DNA of 51,466 nucleotides from an uncultured Dehalococcoidia bacterium (GTDB lineage Bacteria; Chloroflexota; Dehalococcoidia; GIF9; UBA5629): contig CAIMUM010000033.1 in the NCBI GenBank assembly GCA_903844685.1, positions 1-51,466 of the forward strand, in the 5' to 3' direction. A model generated the notes under the pieces. That model saw nothing but the letters and a program-made list of their open reading frames with translations. It was not told where the DNA came from and made no database searches. Shown piece by piece: positions 1 through 8,207 of the stretch. The stretch's first letter is position 1. Each line of letters begins with the position of its first letter. Both the position numbers and the translations under genes were made by a program.

Positions 1-1257
1 AAAAGCATGGCCGCCGTTATCAATACCGTGCTGAACAAGGACTCGAGCCTGGCCTTTGCTACGGCCGCCCCTGAAGCACAGGCTTTCCCCTCACTAGTAA
101 CAAAGGAGGTTGCCGCTAAACCGAAGGGAAAACGCGGCGTATTCCTCTGCAGCTGCACCGGCAACAACAGCTCTGTGATCGACTTCATCCGCCTGTTCAA
201 CTCCCTCTCATCCAATGCCAACGTAGGCCATGTGGCCGAGGTGGAACAGGCCTGCACCGAAGCCGGAGCGGCAGCTATCTTGAAAGAGATCCGGGCGGAA
301 GGGCTGGACAGGGCAGTACTGGCCGCCTGCCGCTGCTGTAACTACGAGCAGCCCTGCTACAGCTGTAACGACAGGCGCATTCTCAGCCGCAAGCATCTCG
401 AACAGGCCCTGGTAGGTAATGATGATTTCACCATAGATTATGTCAACATAAGAGAGTTGAGCGCCTGGGCGCACCATGACGACCCTGAAGCAGCCACGGC
501 CAGCGCGGAAAAAATGATCGAGGCCGTGATCTCACGCAACAGCCTTATCGATGCCCAAGGAAGCACTTCTTATCCCATCCGGCAGTCGGCGCTTTTCCTG
601 GGCCTCTCCGCAGCCGGGGAAATGGCATCCCTCACGCTGGAAAGGATGGGCTGCAGCGTGCGCCGCCTCGACCTGGCCTACAACACATTTGAAATAAACG
701 GCCGGCCCGGCGATTACGAGGTGAAAGTAAACGGCGGGGAAGTATTGAGGGCCGGGGCCATCATCCTGGACGGGTCGGCAGGCAGCCGCGAGATAAATAA
801 GCTGGGGACGACCTACAGCGGCAGGCTGCTGGTACGCATACTGTCCCTGTCAGGCTCCGATGAAAACAAATACAGCAAAGCCAAATATGAAGAGGCACTC
901 AGCCGCTCCGGGCTTTTTATCGACAACGGCGCTGAGGTCGAGGATGTGACCCGCGGCATCCTGCTGGCAGGCAGGATCCTGGCTTACCTGCAATCGAAAC
1001 GCATCATCGTCCCGGCGGACAGGGCCGCGATTAACATCACTCTGTGCCGCGGCTGCCATAAATGCGCCGACCAGTGCCCGCTTATCGAAATGCAGGTAAA
1101 CGCGGCAGGCCAGCAGAACTCTTACCTCGAGCAGCACCTGTGCACGGGCTGCGGGGCGTGCGCCGCCACCTGTCCCACCGGGGCCATTAGCCTCAACCGG
1201 ATGGGCAGCGTTGCCGTCAATGCATCGCTCAAATCGATATTGAGTATGGTTAGATGA
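1..1257 (+). CDS. HdrA-like iron-sulfur protein, C-terminal part (5' end outside window)
   Basis: The frame is open to the window edge and only six bases precede the first ATG (position 7), so the 5' end is probably missing. The first residues resemble the tail of an FAD-binding HdrA domain. From about residue 40 there is a second, degenerate HdrA-like N-terminal module (FLCSC, AACRCC, YVNIREL, then an Ala-rich helix). A worn Rossmann stretch follows, with GLSAAG where GxGxxG is expected. Residues 347-389 (counted from ATG 7) hold two intact 4Fe-4S motifs, CRGCHKCADQCP and CTGCGACAATCP. It overlaps the next gene as ATGA. Inferred role: electron-transfer subunit of the Hdr-like complex encoded downstream. 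The family is fairly clear; the exact subunit role is not. Confidence 0.75.
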   Translation, partial: KSMAAVINTVLNKDSSLAFATAAPEAQAFPSLVTKEVAAKPKGKRGVFLCSCTGNNSSVIDFIRLFNSLSSNANVGHVAEVEQACTEAGAAAILKEIRAEGLDRAVLAACRCCNYEQPCYSCNDRRILSRKHLEQALVGNDDFTIDYVNIRELSAWAHHDDPEAATASAEKMIEAVISRNSLIDAQGSTSYPIRQSALFLGLSAAGEMASLTLERMGCSVRRLDLAYNTFEINGRPGDYEVKVNGGEVLRAGAIILDGSAGSREINKLGTTYSGRLLVRILSLSGSDENKYSKAKYEEALSRSGLFIDNGAEVEDVTRGILLAGRILAYLQSKRIIVPADRAAINITLCRGCHKCADQCPLIEMQVNAAGQQNSYLEQHLCTGCGACAATCPTGAISLNRMGSVAVNASLKSILSMVR

Positions 1258-1667
1258 ACAGTAGAATCGTAGTATTCTCGTGCAGCTGGGATGGCTGGAG
1301 CTGTATAGACGCCGCAGCCAATGCGGGCATGCCTTACCCTGCATCGGTCACTGTGATCAAGCTGCCCTGCCTTTCCGGCATAGATGCCGGGCTGATATTA
1401 CGCGCTCTGGAATACGGCGCCGACGGCGTGCTGCTGCTGGGATGCCAGCCACACGAGTGTCGCCACGGCCGCTACGGCGAAAATATTGAGGTTGAATTTG
1501 ATAAGGCCAGGCAGCTGTTAAGCATGCTCGGCGAAAACAGCGACAGGGTCCGGCTGGCAAGGCTGGACGCCTTCGACGGCACCGGCTTCATCGAAACGGT
1601 TAAGTCGTTCAATGCTGCCCTCGAAAGCAAGGCTAAAGTAACGGCCGCAACAGGTAATAAGCCATGA
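1254..1667 (+). CDS. mvhD: MvhD/FlpD-type iron-sulfur subunit
   Basis: A 137-aa protein of the methyl-viologen-reducing hydrogenase delta-subunit family, which passes electrons between a partner oxidoreductase and HdrA through a 2Fe-2S cluster. Family cysteines are visible in FSCSWDGWSCIDAA near the N-terminus, in KLPCLSGID, and in LLGCQPHECRHGRYGE, which carries the typical GCxxxxCHxxxGN-like signature. Start and stop overlap neighbouring genes as ATGA on both sides, implying translational coupling. No hydrogenase or formate dehydrogenase gene lies in the window, so the electron donor is unknown. Comparable subunits (BamF) occur in anaerobic aromatic degraders. Confidence 0.85.
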   Translation: MNSRIVVFSCSWDGWSCIDAAANAGMPYPASVTVIKLPCLSGIDAGLILRALEYGADGVLLLGCQPHECRHGRYGENIEVEFDKARQLLSMLGENSDRVRLARLDAFDGTGFIETVKSFNAALESKAKVTAATGNKP

Positions 1668-2803
1668 ATATGCAGGAAATCATACGCCAGACCAGGGCGC
1701 ATTTCTGCCTGGACTGCGGTAAATGCACCGCGGTCTGCCCGGTCAACCGCTTCGATCCCAGGTTCAGCCCGCGGCTGATCGTGCAAAAAGCGCTCAGCAA
1801 CGAAGGCGGCGCCTATGACGACGCACGGATATGGTCATGCGTCGGCTGCAACATGTGCACGGTCAGGTGCAACTACAACGTCAGCTACGTTGAGCTGATC
1901 AGGCACTTGCGCATGCTGTCACGGGAGAACGGCACAGAGCTGGTCTACAGCCACGGCGGCGTAACCGAGTCCGTCATGCACATGATGGGCAAGGATGATA
2001 TTAAGCAGGACCGCTCGGGCTGGCTGCCCGCCGATATCCAGGTAAACGGCTCGGGGGATACGGCCTTCTTCGTGGGCTGCGCACCCTACTTCGATACGAT
2101 CTTCAAGGACCTCAACATCAAGCTGACCGACGGCACGATCGGCGCCATGCGGCTGCTCAATATGGCCGGGGTCCCCTTCGGCCTGCTGAACAACGAACGC
2201 TGCTGCGGGCACGACCTGCTGCTGGCCGGGGACAGCAACGGCTTCGCCGCCCTGGGACGGAATAATGTGGAGGAGCGCAGGGCAAGGGGCATCAAGAAAA
2301 TAATTACCTCCTGCCCCGAATGTTACTATACGCTGAAGGAAGACTACCCAAGGTACGTGGACGGCTGGAATGTGGAAGTTATCCATATCACCGAGGTGCC
2401 GGAGATATTCAAGCTCAAGGGCGCCGCTATGAAAAAGATTAAGGCCGCGTTCCACGATTCCTGCAAGCTGGGGCGGCATTTCAAGATGTACGACGGGCCG
2501 CGCAACCTGCTCACGTCCCTGGCAGGCGCGGAGCTTTGCGAGATGGAGAATAACAAGGAAAATTCGCTGTGCTGCGGGGCCAGCCCGTGGATGTTCTGCG
2601 GCTCGGTCAACAAGCAGATACAGGATGAAAGATTAAGGCAGGCCGAGGCGACGGGCGCCGATTACATGGTCACGTCCTGTCCCAAATGCCAGATACATTT
2701 GACCTGCGCCGGGATGTCAGGCGACGGCAAATACGCCGGTATAAAGATCGTGGACCTTTACCACCTGGCGGCGCAAAGCCTAGCGCAGAAGGAGAATGGA
2801 TAA
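1664..2803 (+). CDS. HdrCB-like fusion (HdrD type): two 4Fe-4S clusters plus two CCG domains
   Basis: A 379-aa protein combining an HdrC-like ferredoxin part with an HdrB-like part. 4Fe-4S ligands are C15, C18, C21, C25 and C59, C62, C65, C69. Two CCG domains follow: C139, CC180-181 and CPEC217-220; then C267, CC303-304 and CPKC339-342. In the family these CCG motifs hold the noncubane 4Fe-4S clusters that reduce disulfides. The real acceptor here is unknown because methanogen coenzymes are not expected. It overlaps mvhD as ATGA and abuts the next gene. In the Bam system of Geobacter, BamD is of this general kind. Confidence 0.85.
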   Translation: MNMQEIIRQTRAHFCLDCGKCTAVCPVNRFDPRFSPRLIVQKALSNEGGAYDDARIWSCVGCNMCTVRCNYNVSYVELIRHLRMLSRENGTELVYSHGGVTESVMHMMGKDDIKQDRSGWLPADIQVNGSGDTAFFVGCAPYFDTIFKDLNIKLTDGTIGAMRLLNMAGVPFGLLNNERCCGHDLLLAGDSNGFAALGRNNVEERRARGIKKIITSCPECYYTLKEDYPRYVDGWNVEVIHITEVPEIFKLKGAAMKKIKAAFHDSCKLGRHFKMYDGPRNLLTSLAGAELCEMENNKENSLCCGASPWMFCGSVNKQIQDERLRQAEATGADYMVTSCPKCQIHLTCAGMSGDGKYAGIKIVDLYHLAAQSLAQKENG

Positions 2804-5227
2804 TTGGAAGAAGATAATATCAGGGTAGGAGTTTTCGTCTGCGAATGCGGCATGAATATAGCCGGCACGGTCGACTGCGAAGCCGTTAAAGAGTCCGCCG
2901 CTAAAATCCCCGGCGTAGTGGTATCGGTGAGGAACAAGTACACCTGCGCCGACCCGGGACAGGAAGAGATCAAACGCCTTATACGTGAACATAACCTCAA
3001 CCGCATCGTCGTGGCATCGTGTTCGCCCAGGATGCACGAGTCGACTTTCCGCAACTGCATCAGCCAGGCCGGGATCAACCCCTACCTGCTGGAGATGGCC
3101 AACATCCGCGAGCACTGCAGCTGGGTGCACCTGCACGAGAAAGCAGCGGCTACGGAAAAGGCCGCCGACATCATCGGCATCGCCGTGGCCAAGGCCAAAC
3201 TATTGCAGCCAATCGAGGAGACCAGGATACCCGTCACGCATGCCGCGCTGGTCATCGGCGGCGGCGTCGCCGGCATACAGGCCGCACTGGACCTGGCCGA
3301 GTCCGGCCACAAGGTCTACCTGGTGGAAAAACAGCCTTCCATCGGCGGCGTAATGGCGCAGCTGGACAAGACCTTCCCCACTATGGACTGCTCGATCTGC
3401 GTGCTCGGCCCCAAGATGATGGACGCCGGCAAGCACCCCAACATCGAGCTGATGGCCTACAGCGAGGTAGTTAAGGTCAGCGGCTATATCGGTAACTACA
3501 AGGTTACCGTAAATAAGAAGGCGCGCTACGTGGACGAGAAGGAATGCAACTCCTGCGGCGAATGCGCCGTGGTCTGTCCGGTGATCGTGCCGGACGAGTT
3601 CCAGCATGGTTTCGCCTCGCGCAAGGCGGCCTACATACCCTTCCCGCAGGCCGTCCCGGCCTCCCACATCATCGATATGAAGAACTGCCTGGGCAACAAT
3701 CCCGTGCGCTGCAATAAATGCGTCGGCGTGTGCGCAAAGCACTGCATCGACCTGAACATGGAAGATAAGCTGGTAGAGCTCAATGTCGGCGTCATCATCG
3801 TCTGCACCGGCATGGACATCTACGACCCCAGGGCGCTGGACGAATACGGCTACACCCGCTTCCACAATGTAATCACCACCATGGAGTTCGAGCGGCTGAT
3901 CTGCGGCGGCGGGCCCACACAGGGGAATTTGCTCCGCCCGACCGACCACAAGGTGCCTAAGCGCATCGGCTTCATCCAGTGCGTCGGCTCGCGCACGGTC
4001 AACAGGGGCAACCCCTACTGCTCCAATGTCTGCTGCATGAATACGATCAAGGACAGCCTGCTGATCAAGGAGCATTACGCCGGCACCGAGATCTATGTCT
4101 TCTACATGGATATCCGTGCCTACGGCAAGGGCTTCGAGGACCTCTACCGCCGCTCCAAGGAAGAGGGCGTGCATTATATCCGCGGCTTCCCCGGCGAGGT
4201 CATTGAAGACCCCGTTACCAAAAACATCAGGGTGCGCGTGGAGAACACCACGACCTGCCTGGTTGAGAATTACGAGCTCGATATGCTGGTGCTCTCCGTG
4301 GGCCTCCAGCCGGACAGCGAGCTGAAGAAGCTGAGCAACCTGCTCAACGTTTCACTCACATCCGACGGTTTCATGATGGAAGCTCACCCCAAGCTCAAGC
4401 CGGTGGACGCCCCCACGCCGGGCATCTTCTTCGCCGGTTCAGTGGAAGCGCCCAAGGATATCAAGGACAGCGTCACGCAGGCTAGCGCCGCCGTGTCGCG
4501 CAGCTCGATTATACTCAACGCCGACATCATCAAAGGCGACGGCGTCAAGGCCGTCATCGACAACAGCAAATGCACTTCCTGCGGCGTCTGCGCCAAAGTC
4601 TGCCCCTACAATGCGCTGGAAGTGGACATCAAGGCCAAGAGCGGGGCAAAGGTTATAATGGCCGCCTGCGCCGGCTGCGGCGCCTGCTCGGCCGAATGTC
4701 GTTTCGATGCCATCACCATCCGGGGCTTCATGGACGACCAGATCATGTCGCAGATCGACTCAGCCCTGGCCGTCAACCCGCAGAATAAGATTGTCAGCTT
4801 CCTCTGTAACTGGTGCAGCTATGCCGCCAGCGACGTGGCGGGCATCTCGCGTATGCAGTACCCGGCCAATAACCGCTTCATCAGGGTGATGTGCAGCGCA
4901 CGCGTGACCGAGAAATTCCTCTGGCATGCCTTCGAGCTGGGAGCGCCGCTGGTGCTGCTCTCGGGCTGCCATATCGGCGACTGCCACTACATCACGGCCA
5001 ACCACTCCACACAGAAGAGGGCCGACAGGATGTGGGAGGCCATGGAGAAGCTGGGCATACGCCCCGAGAGGCTGCAACTGGAATGGATCAGCGCAGCCGA
5101 AGGCCCGCGCTTCGTCGAGATCATGCAGGAGCTGGAGAAGCTTCGCGCCAAGGTCACGAAAGAAGAGATCGAACATACGCAGGAGGTCCTTGCCGAGAGA
5201 GAAAAAGAGAAGGCGAAAGCCGCTTAG
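2804..5227 (+). CDS. hdrA: HdrA with C-terminal MvhD domain (flavin and Fe-S oxidoreductase)
   Basis: An 807-aa protein starting at TTG, directly after the previous stop, with GAAGGAG just upstream. Domain order: HdrA N-terminal cysteine domain (FVCECGMNIAG, ASCSPRMHE, NIREHCSWVH, residues 1-130); FAD-binding Rossmann fold (IGGGVAGIQAALDL, about 148-176); ferredoxin clusters from C248 (CNSCGECAVVCP) and at CNKCVGVCAKHC; remainder of the FAD domain; two more 4Fe-4S motifs from about C590 (CTSCGVCAKVCP, CAGCGACSAEC); and an MvhD-like domain from about 660 (FLCNWCSYAASD, MCSARV, SGCHIGDCHY). HdrA is the flavin-based electron-bifurcating subunit in known complexes. Fusion to MvhD occurs in several anaerobes. 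Bifurcation here is inference. Confidence 0.9.
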   Translation: MEEDNIRVGVFVCECGMNIAGTVDCEAVKESAAKIPGVVVSVRNKYTCADPGQEEIKRLIREHNLNRIVVASCSPRMHESTFRNCISQAGINPYLLEMANIREHCSWVHLHEKAAATEKAADIIGIAVAKAKLLQPIEETRIPVTHAALVIGGGVAGIQAALDLAESGHKVYLVEKQPSIGGVMAQLDKTFPTMDCSICVLGPKMMDAGKHPNIELMAYSEVVKVSGYIGNYKVTVNKKARYVDEKECNSCGECAVVCPVIVPDEFQHGFASRKAAYIPFPQAVPASHIIDMKNCLGNNPVRCNKCVGVCAKHCIDLNMEDKLVELNVGVIIVCTGMDIYDPRALDEYGYTRFHNVITTMEFERLICGGGPTQGNLLRPTDHKVPKRIGFIQCVGSRTVNRGNPYCSNVCCMNTIKDSLLIKEHYAGTEIYVFYMDIRAYGKGFEDLYRRSKEEGVHYIRGFPGEVIEDPVTKNIRVRVENTTTCLVENYELDMLVLSVGLQPDSELKKLSNLLNVSLTSDGFMMEAHPKLKPVDAPTPGIFFAGSVEAPKDIKDSVTQASAAVSRSSIILNADIIKGDGVKAVIDNSKCTSCGVCAKVCPYNALEVDIKAKSGAKVIMAACAGCGACSAECRFDAITIRGFMDDQIMSQIDSALAVNPQNKIVSFLCNWCSYAASDVAGISRMQYPANNRFIRVMCSARVTEKFLWHAFELGAPLVLLSGCHIGDCHYITANHSTQKRADRMWEAMEKLGIRPERLQLEWISAAEGPRFVEIMQELEKLRAKVTKEEIEHTQEVLAEREKEKAKAA

Positions 5228-5250
5228 ATTTTATTTGAAGGTGAAATAAA

Positions 5251-5385
5251 TTGGCCAAAGACCATTTTAAATGCCTGCGCTGCGGCAACACCTACGAGCT
5301 GGAAGCCGACCCTGACCGGAAGTTGAAGGAACGCATCTGCCCGAAGTGCAAGTCCAACAGCGTGCGTAAGCTGAAGGCGCAGTAG
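5251..5385 (+). CDS. Small zinc-ribbon protein (44 aa)
   Basis: A short frame starting at TTG with a GAAGGTG ribosome-binding sequence 7-13 bases upstream, 23 bases after the HdrA-MvhD gene. It encodes CLRCGNTYELEAD and, after about 14 further residues, CPKCKS, giving a CxxC...CxxC zinc ribbon or rubredoxin-like knuckle ending in a Lys/Arg-rich tail. It is probably co-transcribed with the Hdr genes. Small zinc ribbons of this form are common in Chloroflexota and Deltaproteobacteria; the function is unknown. Confidence 0.65.
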   Translation: MAKDHFKCLRCGNTYELEADPDRKLKERICPKCKSNSVRKLKAQ

Positions 5386-5435
5386 AACATCGTCTGGCAT
5401 AATATATTCAGGTAATTTAACGGGGAGGTGGAGGT

Positions 5436-5552
5436 ATGCCGTTTTACAAGAGCATCTACGGGAAAAAGGAGCCGGGACGCCGCACAATCCAGGTGCTACT
5501 CAGGCTTAGGGCTGCGCTGGATCAGTCCATTGTATCGAGAGTGATCTACTAG
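5436..5552 (+). CDS. Possible small protein (38 aa), hypothetical
   Basis: ATG preceded by a very strong Shine-Dalgarno (GGGGAGGTGGAGG, ending three bases before the start). The product begins MPFYKSIYGKKEPGRR, is basic, and has no domain I recognise. It lies between the zinc ribbon and the convergent thiolase gene. The main support is the ribosome-binding site; the frame could also be chance. It may be the last gene of the Hdr transcript. Confidence 0.4.
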   Translation: MPFYKSIYGKKEPGRRTIQVLLRLRAALDQSIVSRVIY

Positions 5553-5568
5553 TTGCAACACCCTTGCT

Positions 5569-6810
5569 CTAGACTTTTTCCACAATTGCACATACACCCA
5601 TCCCACCACCACCACAGATAGTGATCAGGCCGGTTTTGGCATTGCGCCGCTGCATTTCATGCGTAAGTGTGGTCATGATGCGGGCGCCGGTTGCCCCGAG
5701 AGGATGGCCGAGCGACACGCACGAGCCATTGACGTTGATGCGGTCATGGTCTTTCTCCGTCAGGTTGAGCTCCTTCATATTAGCCAATACCTGTGCAGCA
5801 AAGGCCTCGTGTATCTCGATGAGGTCGATGTCTTTCAAGGACATTCTTGCCTTATTCAGTGCCATCTCGGTTGCCTTGCTGGCGGACTTCCATGCCATGC
5901 GGGGATCGGCGCCGCTGTAGGCGAACGCTTTCATGTAAGCGAGCGGCTTCAACTTGAGGCTTCTGGCTTTCTCCTCCGGCATTAGCACAACCGCTGCCGC
6001 TCCGTCGTTTTCACCGGAAGAATTCGCCGCTGTGCAAACCCCGCCCTGGACAGGCCGGAGCTTGGCTAACGATTCCATGCTGGTGTCCTTGCGCGGACGC
6101 TCATCTACGTAGAACATGACCGGCTCGCCCTTCCCTTGGGGGACGGGTATAGGGACTATTTCATCTTGGAACTTGCCCGATTCGATGGCAGCGCAGGCGC
6201 GCTGGTTACTAATGAGTGTCCATTTGTCCACATCTTCCCTGGTTATGCCATGCTCTTTGGCGGCCGTCTCAGCCCAGGTCATCATGGACTGAAGCACGCC
6301 GAACCTTTCTGACGGCTGTGACATCACTCTACCCCTCAATATCCTGTCGTGTAGGGGTATTGACCACGTGGACAGGCTGCCGTGGCCTTTGGGCATGTCC
6401 CCCGTTCCTCCTATGCCCCACCTGATCTCTCCTTTAAAATACATCTCAGTAGTGCTCATGCTTTCCACGCCGCCCGCCACCATGATGTCGAAGTTGCCTG
6501 TCTGGATCATCATGGCTGCAAATGTGATAGCATCCAACCCACCCGGGCAACGGCGATCATGAGTAAAACCGACGACCTCAACGGGCCACCCTGCTTTGAG
6601 CAGCGACATGCGGGCTATGTTCACATATTCGCCGCTTTGGTAGTTCTGCGCAAGAATTACAGCATCGACCGACTGGGGTTCGAGTTGGGATCTCTTCACT
6701 ACCTCGTTGAGAATGGGTGCCGCCAGATCGTACGCAGGCACCGACTTCAAGGCGCCTCCGAAGTTGCCGATAGCCGAACGTGCCGCACTTGTGATAACGA
6801 CTTTGCTCAT
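5569..6810 (-). CDS. Acetyl-CoA acetyltransferase (thiolase)
   Basis: A full-length 413-aa thiolase that cleaves 3-ketoacyl-CoA with CoA, or condenses two acetyl-CoA. The nucleophile is C88 in DRRCPGGLDA. The second-half motifs are HEAFA (334-338), SLGHPLGATGAR with H369, and CGGGGMG with the second catalytic C399. HEAFA rather than NEAFA is the form seen in fatty-acid-oxidation thiolases. The gene lies 96 bases downstream of the acyl-CoA dehydrogenase on the same strand, with GGAGG just before the start, so both are likely co-transcribed. It converges on the Hdr operon. Confidence 0.93.
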   Translation of the reverse strand: MSKVVITSAARSAIGNFGGALKSVPAYDLAAPILNEVVKRSQLEPQSVDAVILAQNYQSGEYVNIARMSLLKAGWPVEVVGFTHDRRCPGGLDAITFAAMMIQTGNFDIMVAGGVESMSTTEMYFKGEIRWGIGGTGDMPKGHGSLSTWSIPLHDRILRGRVMSQPSERFGVLQSMMTWAETAAKEHGITREDVDKWTLISNQRACAAIESGKFQDEIVPIPVPQGKGEPVMFYVDERPRKDTSMESLAKLRPVQGGVCTAANSSGENDGAAAVVLMPEEKARSLKLKPLAYMKAFAYSGADPRMAWKSASKATEMALNKARMSLKDIDLIEIHEAFAAQVLANMKELNLTEKDHDRINVNGSCVSLGHPLGATGARIMTTLTHEMQRRNAKTGLITICGGGGMGVCAIVEKV

Positions 6811-6906
6811 ATGTCCTCCACACGATTAGGTTTTTATTTTGTCGAGATTGTATTACGCAGCTACAGTGTCTTTTTACAGCACTCCTACGCAGCTGGCCTC
6901 GAATGA

Positions 6907-8049
6907 CTACTTCACACCTATTTCACGCGCGATCACGCGCATTTGTATCTCCGATGTGCCCTCGGTAATAGTCCCCAACCGTGCATCCCTGAAGTAGCGT
7001 TGCGCTATGGAATCGTCCATCAGGCCATAACCTCCGTTTATCTGCAGGGCCTCAGTCGTGGTATGGATGGCCGCCTCGCTGGCAAACAGCTTGGCCATAG
7101 CGGCCTCCTTTGTATGCGGTTTGCCCTGATCGTATAGCCATGCGGCCTGGTAGATCATCCACTTGGCAGCATTGATCTCCATGGCCATACGCGCCAGTTT
7201 GAAGGCGTTGGCCTGGAAGCTGCCGATAGTCTGGCCGAACTGGACGCGGTCGTTGGCATATGACAGAGCGTTATCAAAGGCGGCACGTGCCAAACCCAGG
7301 CTGCGCGCTGCGTGTGAGATCCTTCCTCCCATAAGCGATTCGATCACGTAGGAGAAGCCCCGGCCTTCCTCGCCGATCAAGTTGGCAGCAGGGACTGCGC
7401 AGTCCTCAAATATGAGTTCGGCTGTCTCGCTGGAGCGGGAGCAAAACTTATGTAGCTTGTTACGCGTGAACCCGGGCGAGTTCCCTTCCACTATGAACAG
7501 GCTCATTCCGCCACGCGACCCCTTGTTCTTGTCCGTGTAGGCGGCTACGACCACGAAGTCGCAGATAGTGCCGTTGGTTATGAAAATCTTTGTCCCGTTG
7601 AGATGATACTTACCGTCCTTCTTGGTGGCCGTGGTCTGAAGCGCCGCTGCATCCGACCCGGCGTTGGGCTCCGTGAGGCCGAAAGAGGCAATCTTGCGTC
7701 CTTTGATGGCAGGGACCAGGTACTTCTGCTTCTGCTCCTCTGTGCCGTGCTTGTAAATGGCAGCGGTGCCTATTCCTCCCTGCACCATCGTGGCGGCCGC
7801 AAACCCGACGGAATAGTAGGCCACCGCCTCCACCGCTATGCATTCACCCAGCTTGCCCATGCCGGCGGCGCCGTATTCCGGTGAATAACTGAGACAAAGG
7901 TAACCCAAGTCACCCATCTGGGGGAACAGCTTGAGCGGAAAAATGCAGGTCTTCTCCGCTTCCTCCACGAGTGGGGCGACCTCCTTTTCGGCGAAATCGT
8001 GAATGGCAGCCTTGAGCATCTTCTGCTCTTCAGACAGATCGAAGTCCAT
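6907..8049 (-). CDS. Acyl-CoA dehydrogenase
   Basis: A 380-aa flavoprotein of typical length that oxidises an acyl-CoA to the 2-enoyl-CoA and passes electrons to ETF or a similar carrier. Visible signatures are FGLTEPNAGSDA (FAD/substrate loop), the GGRISHAARSLGLARAAFD helix and the catalytic-base motif ITEGTSEIQ with E363. It starts at ATG with GGAGG upstream. It is divergent from the hydroxyacyl-CoA dehydrogenase gene and upstream of thiolase on its own strand. No etfAB is in the window. Chain-length or substrate specificity (fatty, aromatic-derived or dicarboxylic acyl-CoA) cannot be read from sequence alone. Confidence 0.93.
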   Translation of the reverse strand: MDFDLSEEQKMLKAAIHDFAEKEVAPLVEEAEKTCIFPLKLFPQMGDLGYLCLSYSPEYGAAGMGKLGECIAVEAVAYYSVGFAAATMVQGGIGTAAIYKHGTEEQKQKYLVPAIKGRKIASFGLTEPNAGSDAAALQTTATKKDGKYHLNGTKIFITNGTICDFVVVAAYTDKNKGSRGGMSLFIVEGNSPGFTRNKLHKFCSRSSETAELIFEDCAVPAANLIGEEGRGFSYVIESLMGGRISHAARSLGLARAAFDNALSYANDRVQFGQTIGSFQANAFKLARMAMEINAAKWMIYQAAWLYDQGKPHTKEAAMAKLFASEAAIHTTTEALQINGGYGLMDDSIAQRYFRDARLGTITEGTSEIQMRVIAREIGVK

Positions 8050-8150
8050 TTTTTTCCTCCCTGTATAGTAGAATTCACTGACTGAGAAATCGCAATCAGA
8101 AATCCTGCCGAATCATGGCGCCTGGTGGGGAAAAGGGTGCTGCAACGTAG

Positions 8151-8179
8151 TATAATTTATGGCGATTATATCAATCGCC
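8151..8179 (+). promoter_or_regulatory. -10-like TATAAT followed by perfect inverted repeat (candidate operator)
   Basis: In the 158-bp divergent gap, TATAAT (8151-8156) is followed at 8161-8179 by GGCGATT-ATATC-AATCGCC, a perfect 7-bp inverted repeat with a 5-bp centre. The repeat covers the expected transcription start of the hydroxyacyl-CoA dehydrogenase gene. Position and symmetry fit a repressor site of the TetR or GntR kind that controls beta-oxidation genes. No convincing -35 box is present, and no such regulator is encoded nearby. Confidence 0.45.
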
Positions 8180-8207
8180 TGACCAAAAACGCAAGGAGAG
8201 TTTCCAA

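Noticed and set aside
3200-4174. 324-codon frame antisense to hdrA
   Set aside because: Shadow frame caused by GC-rich codon use; Ala/Val/Asp-rich nonsense product.
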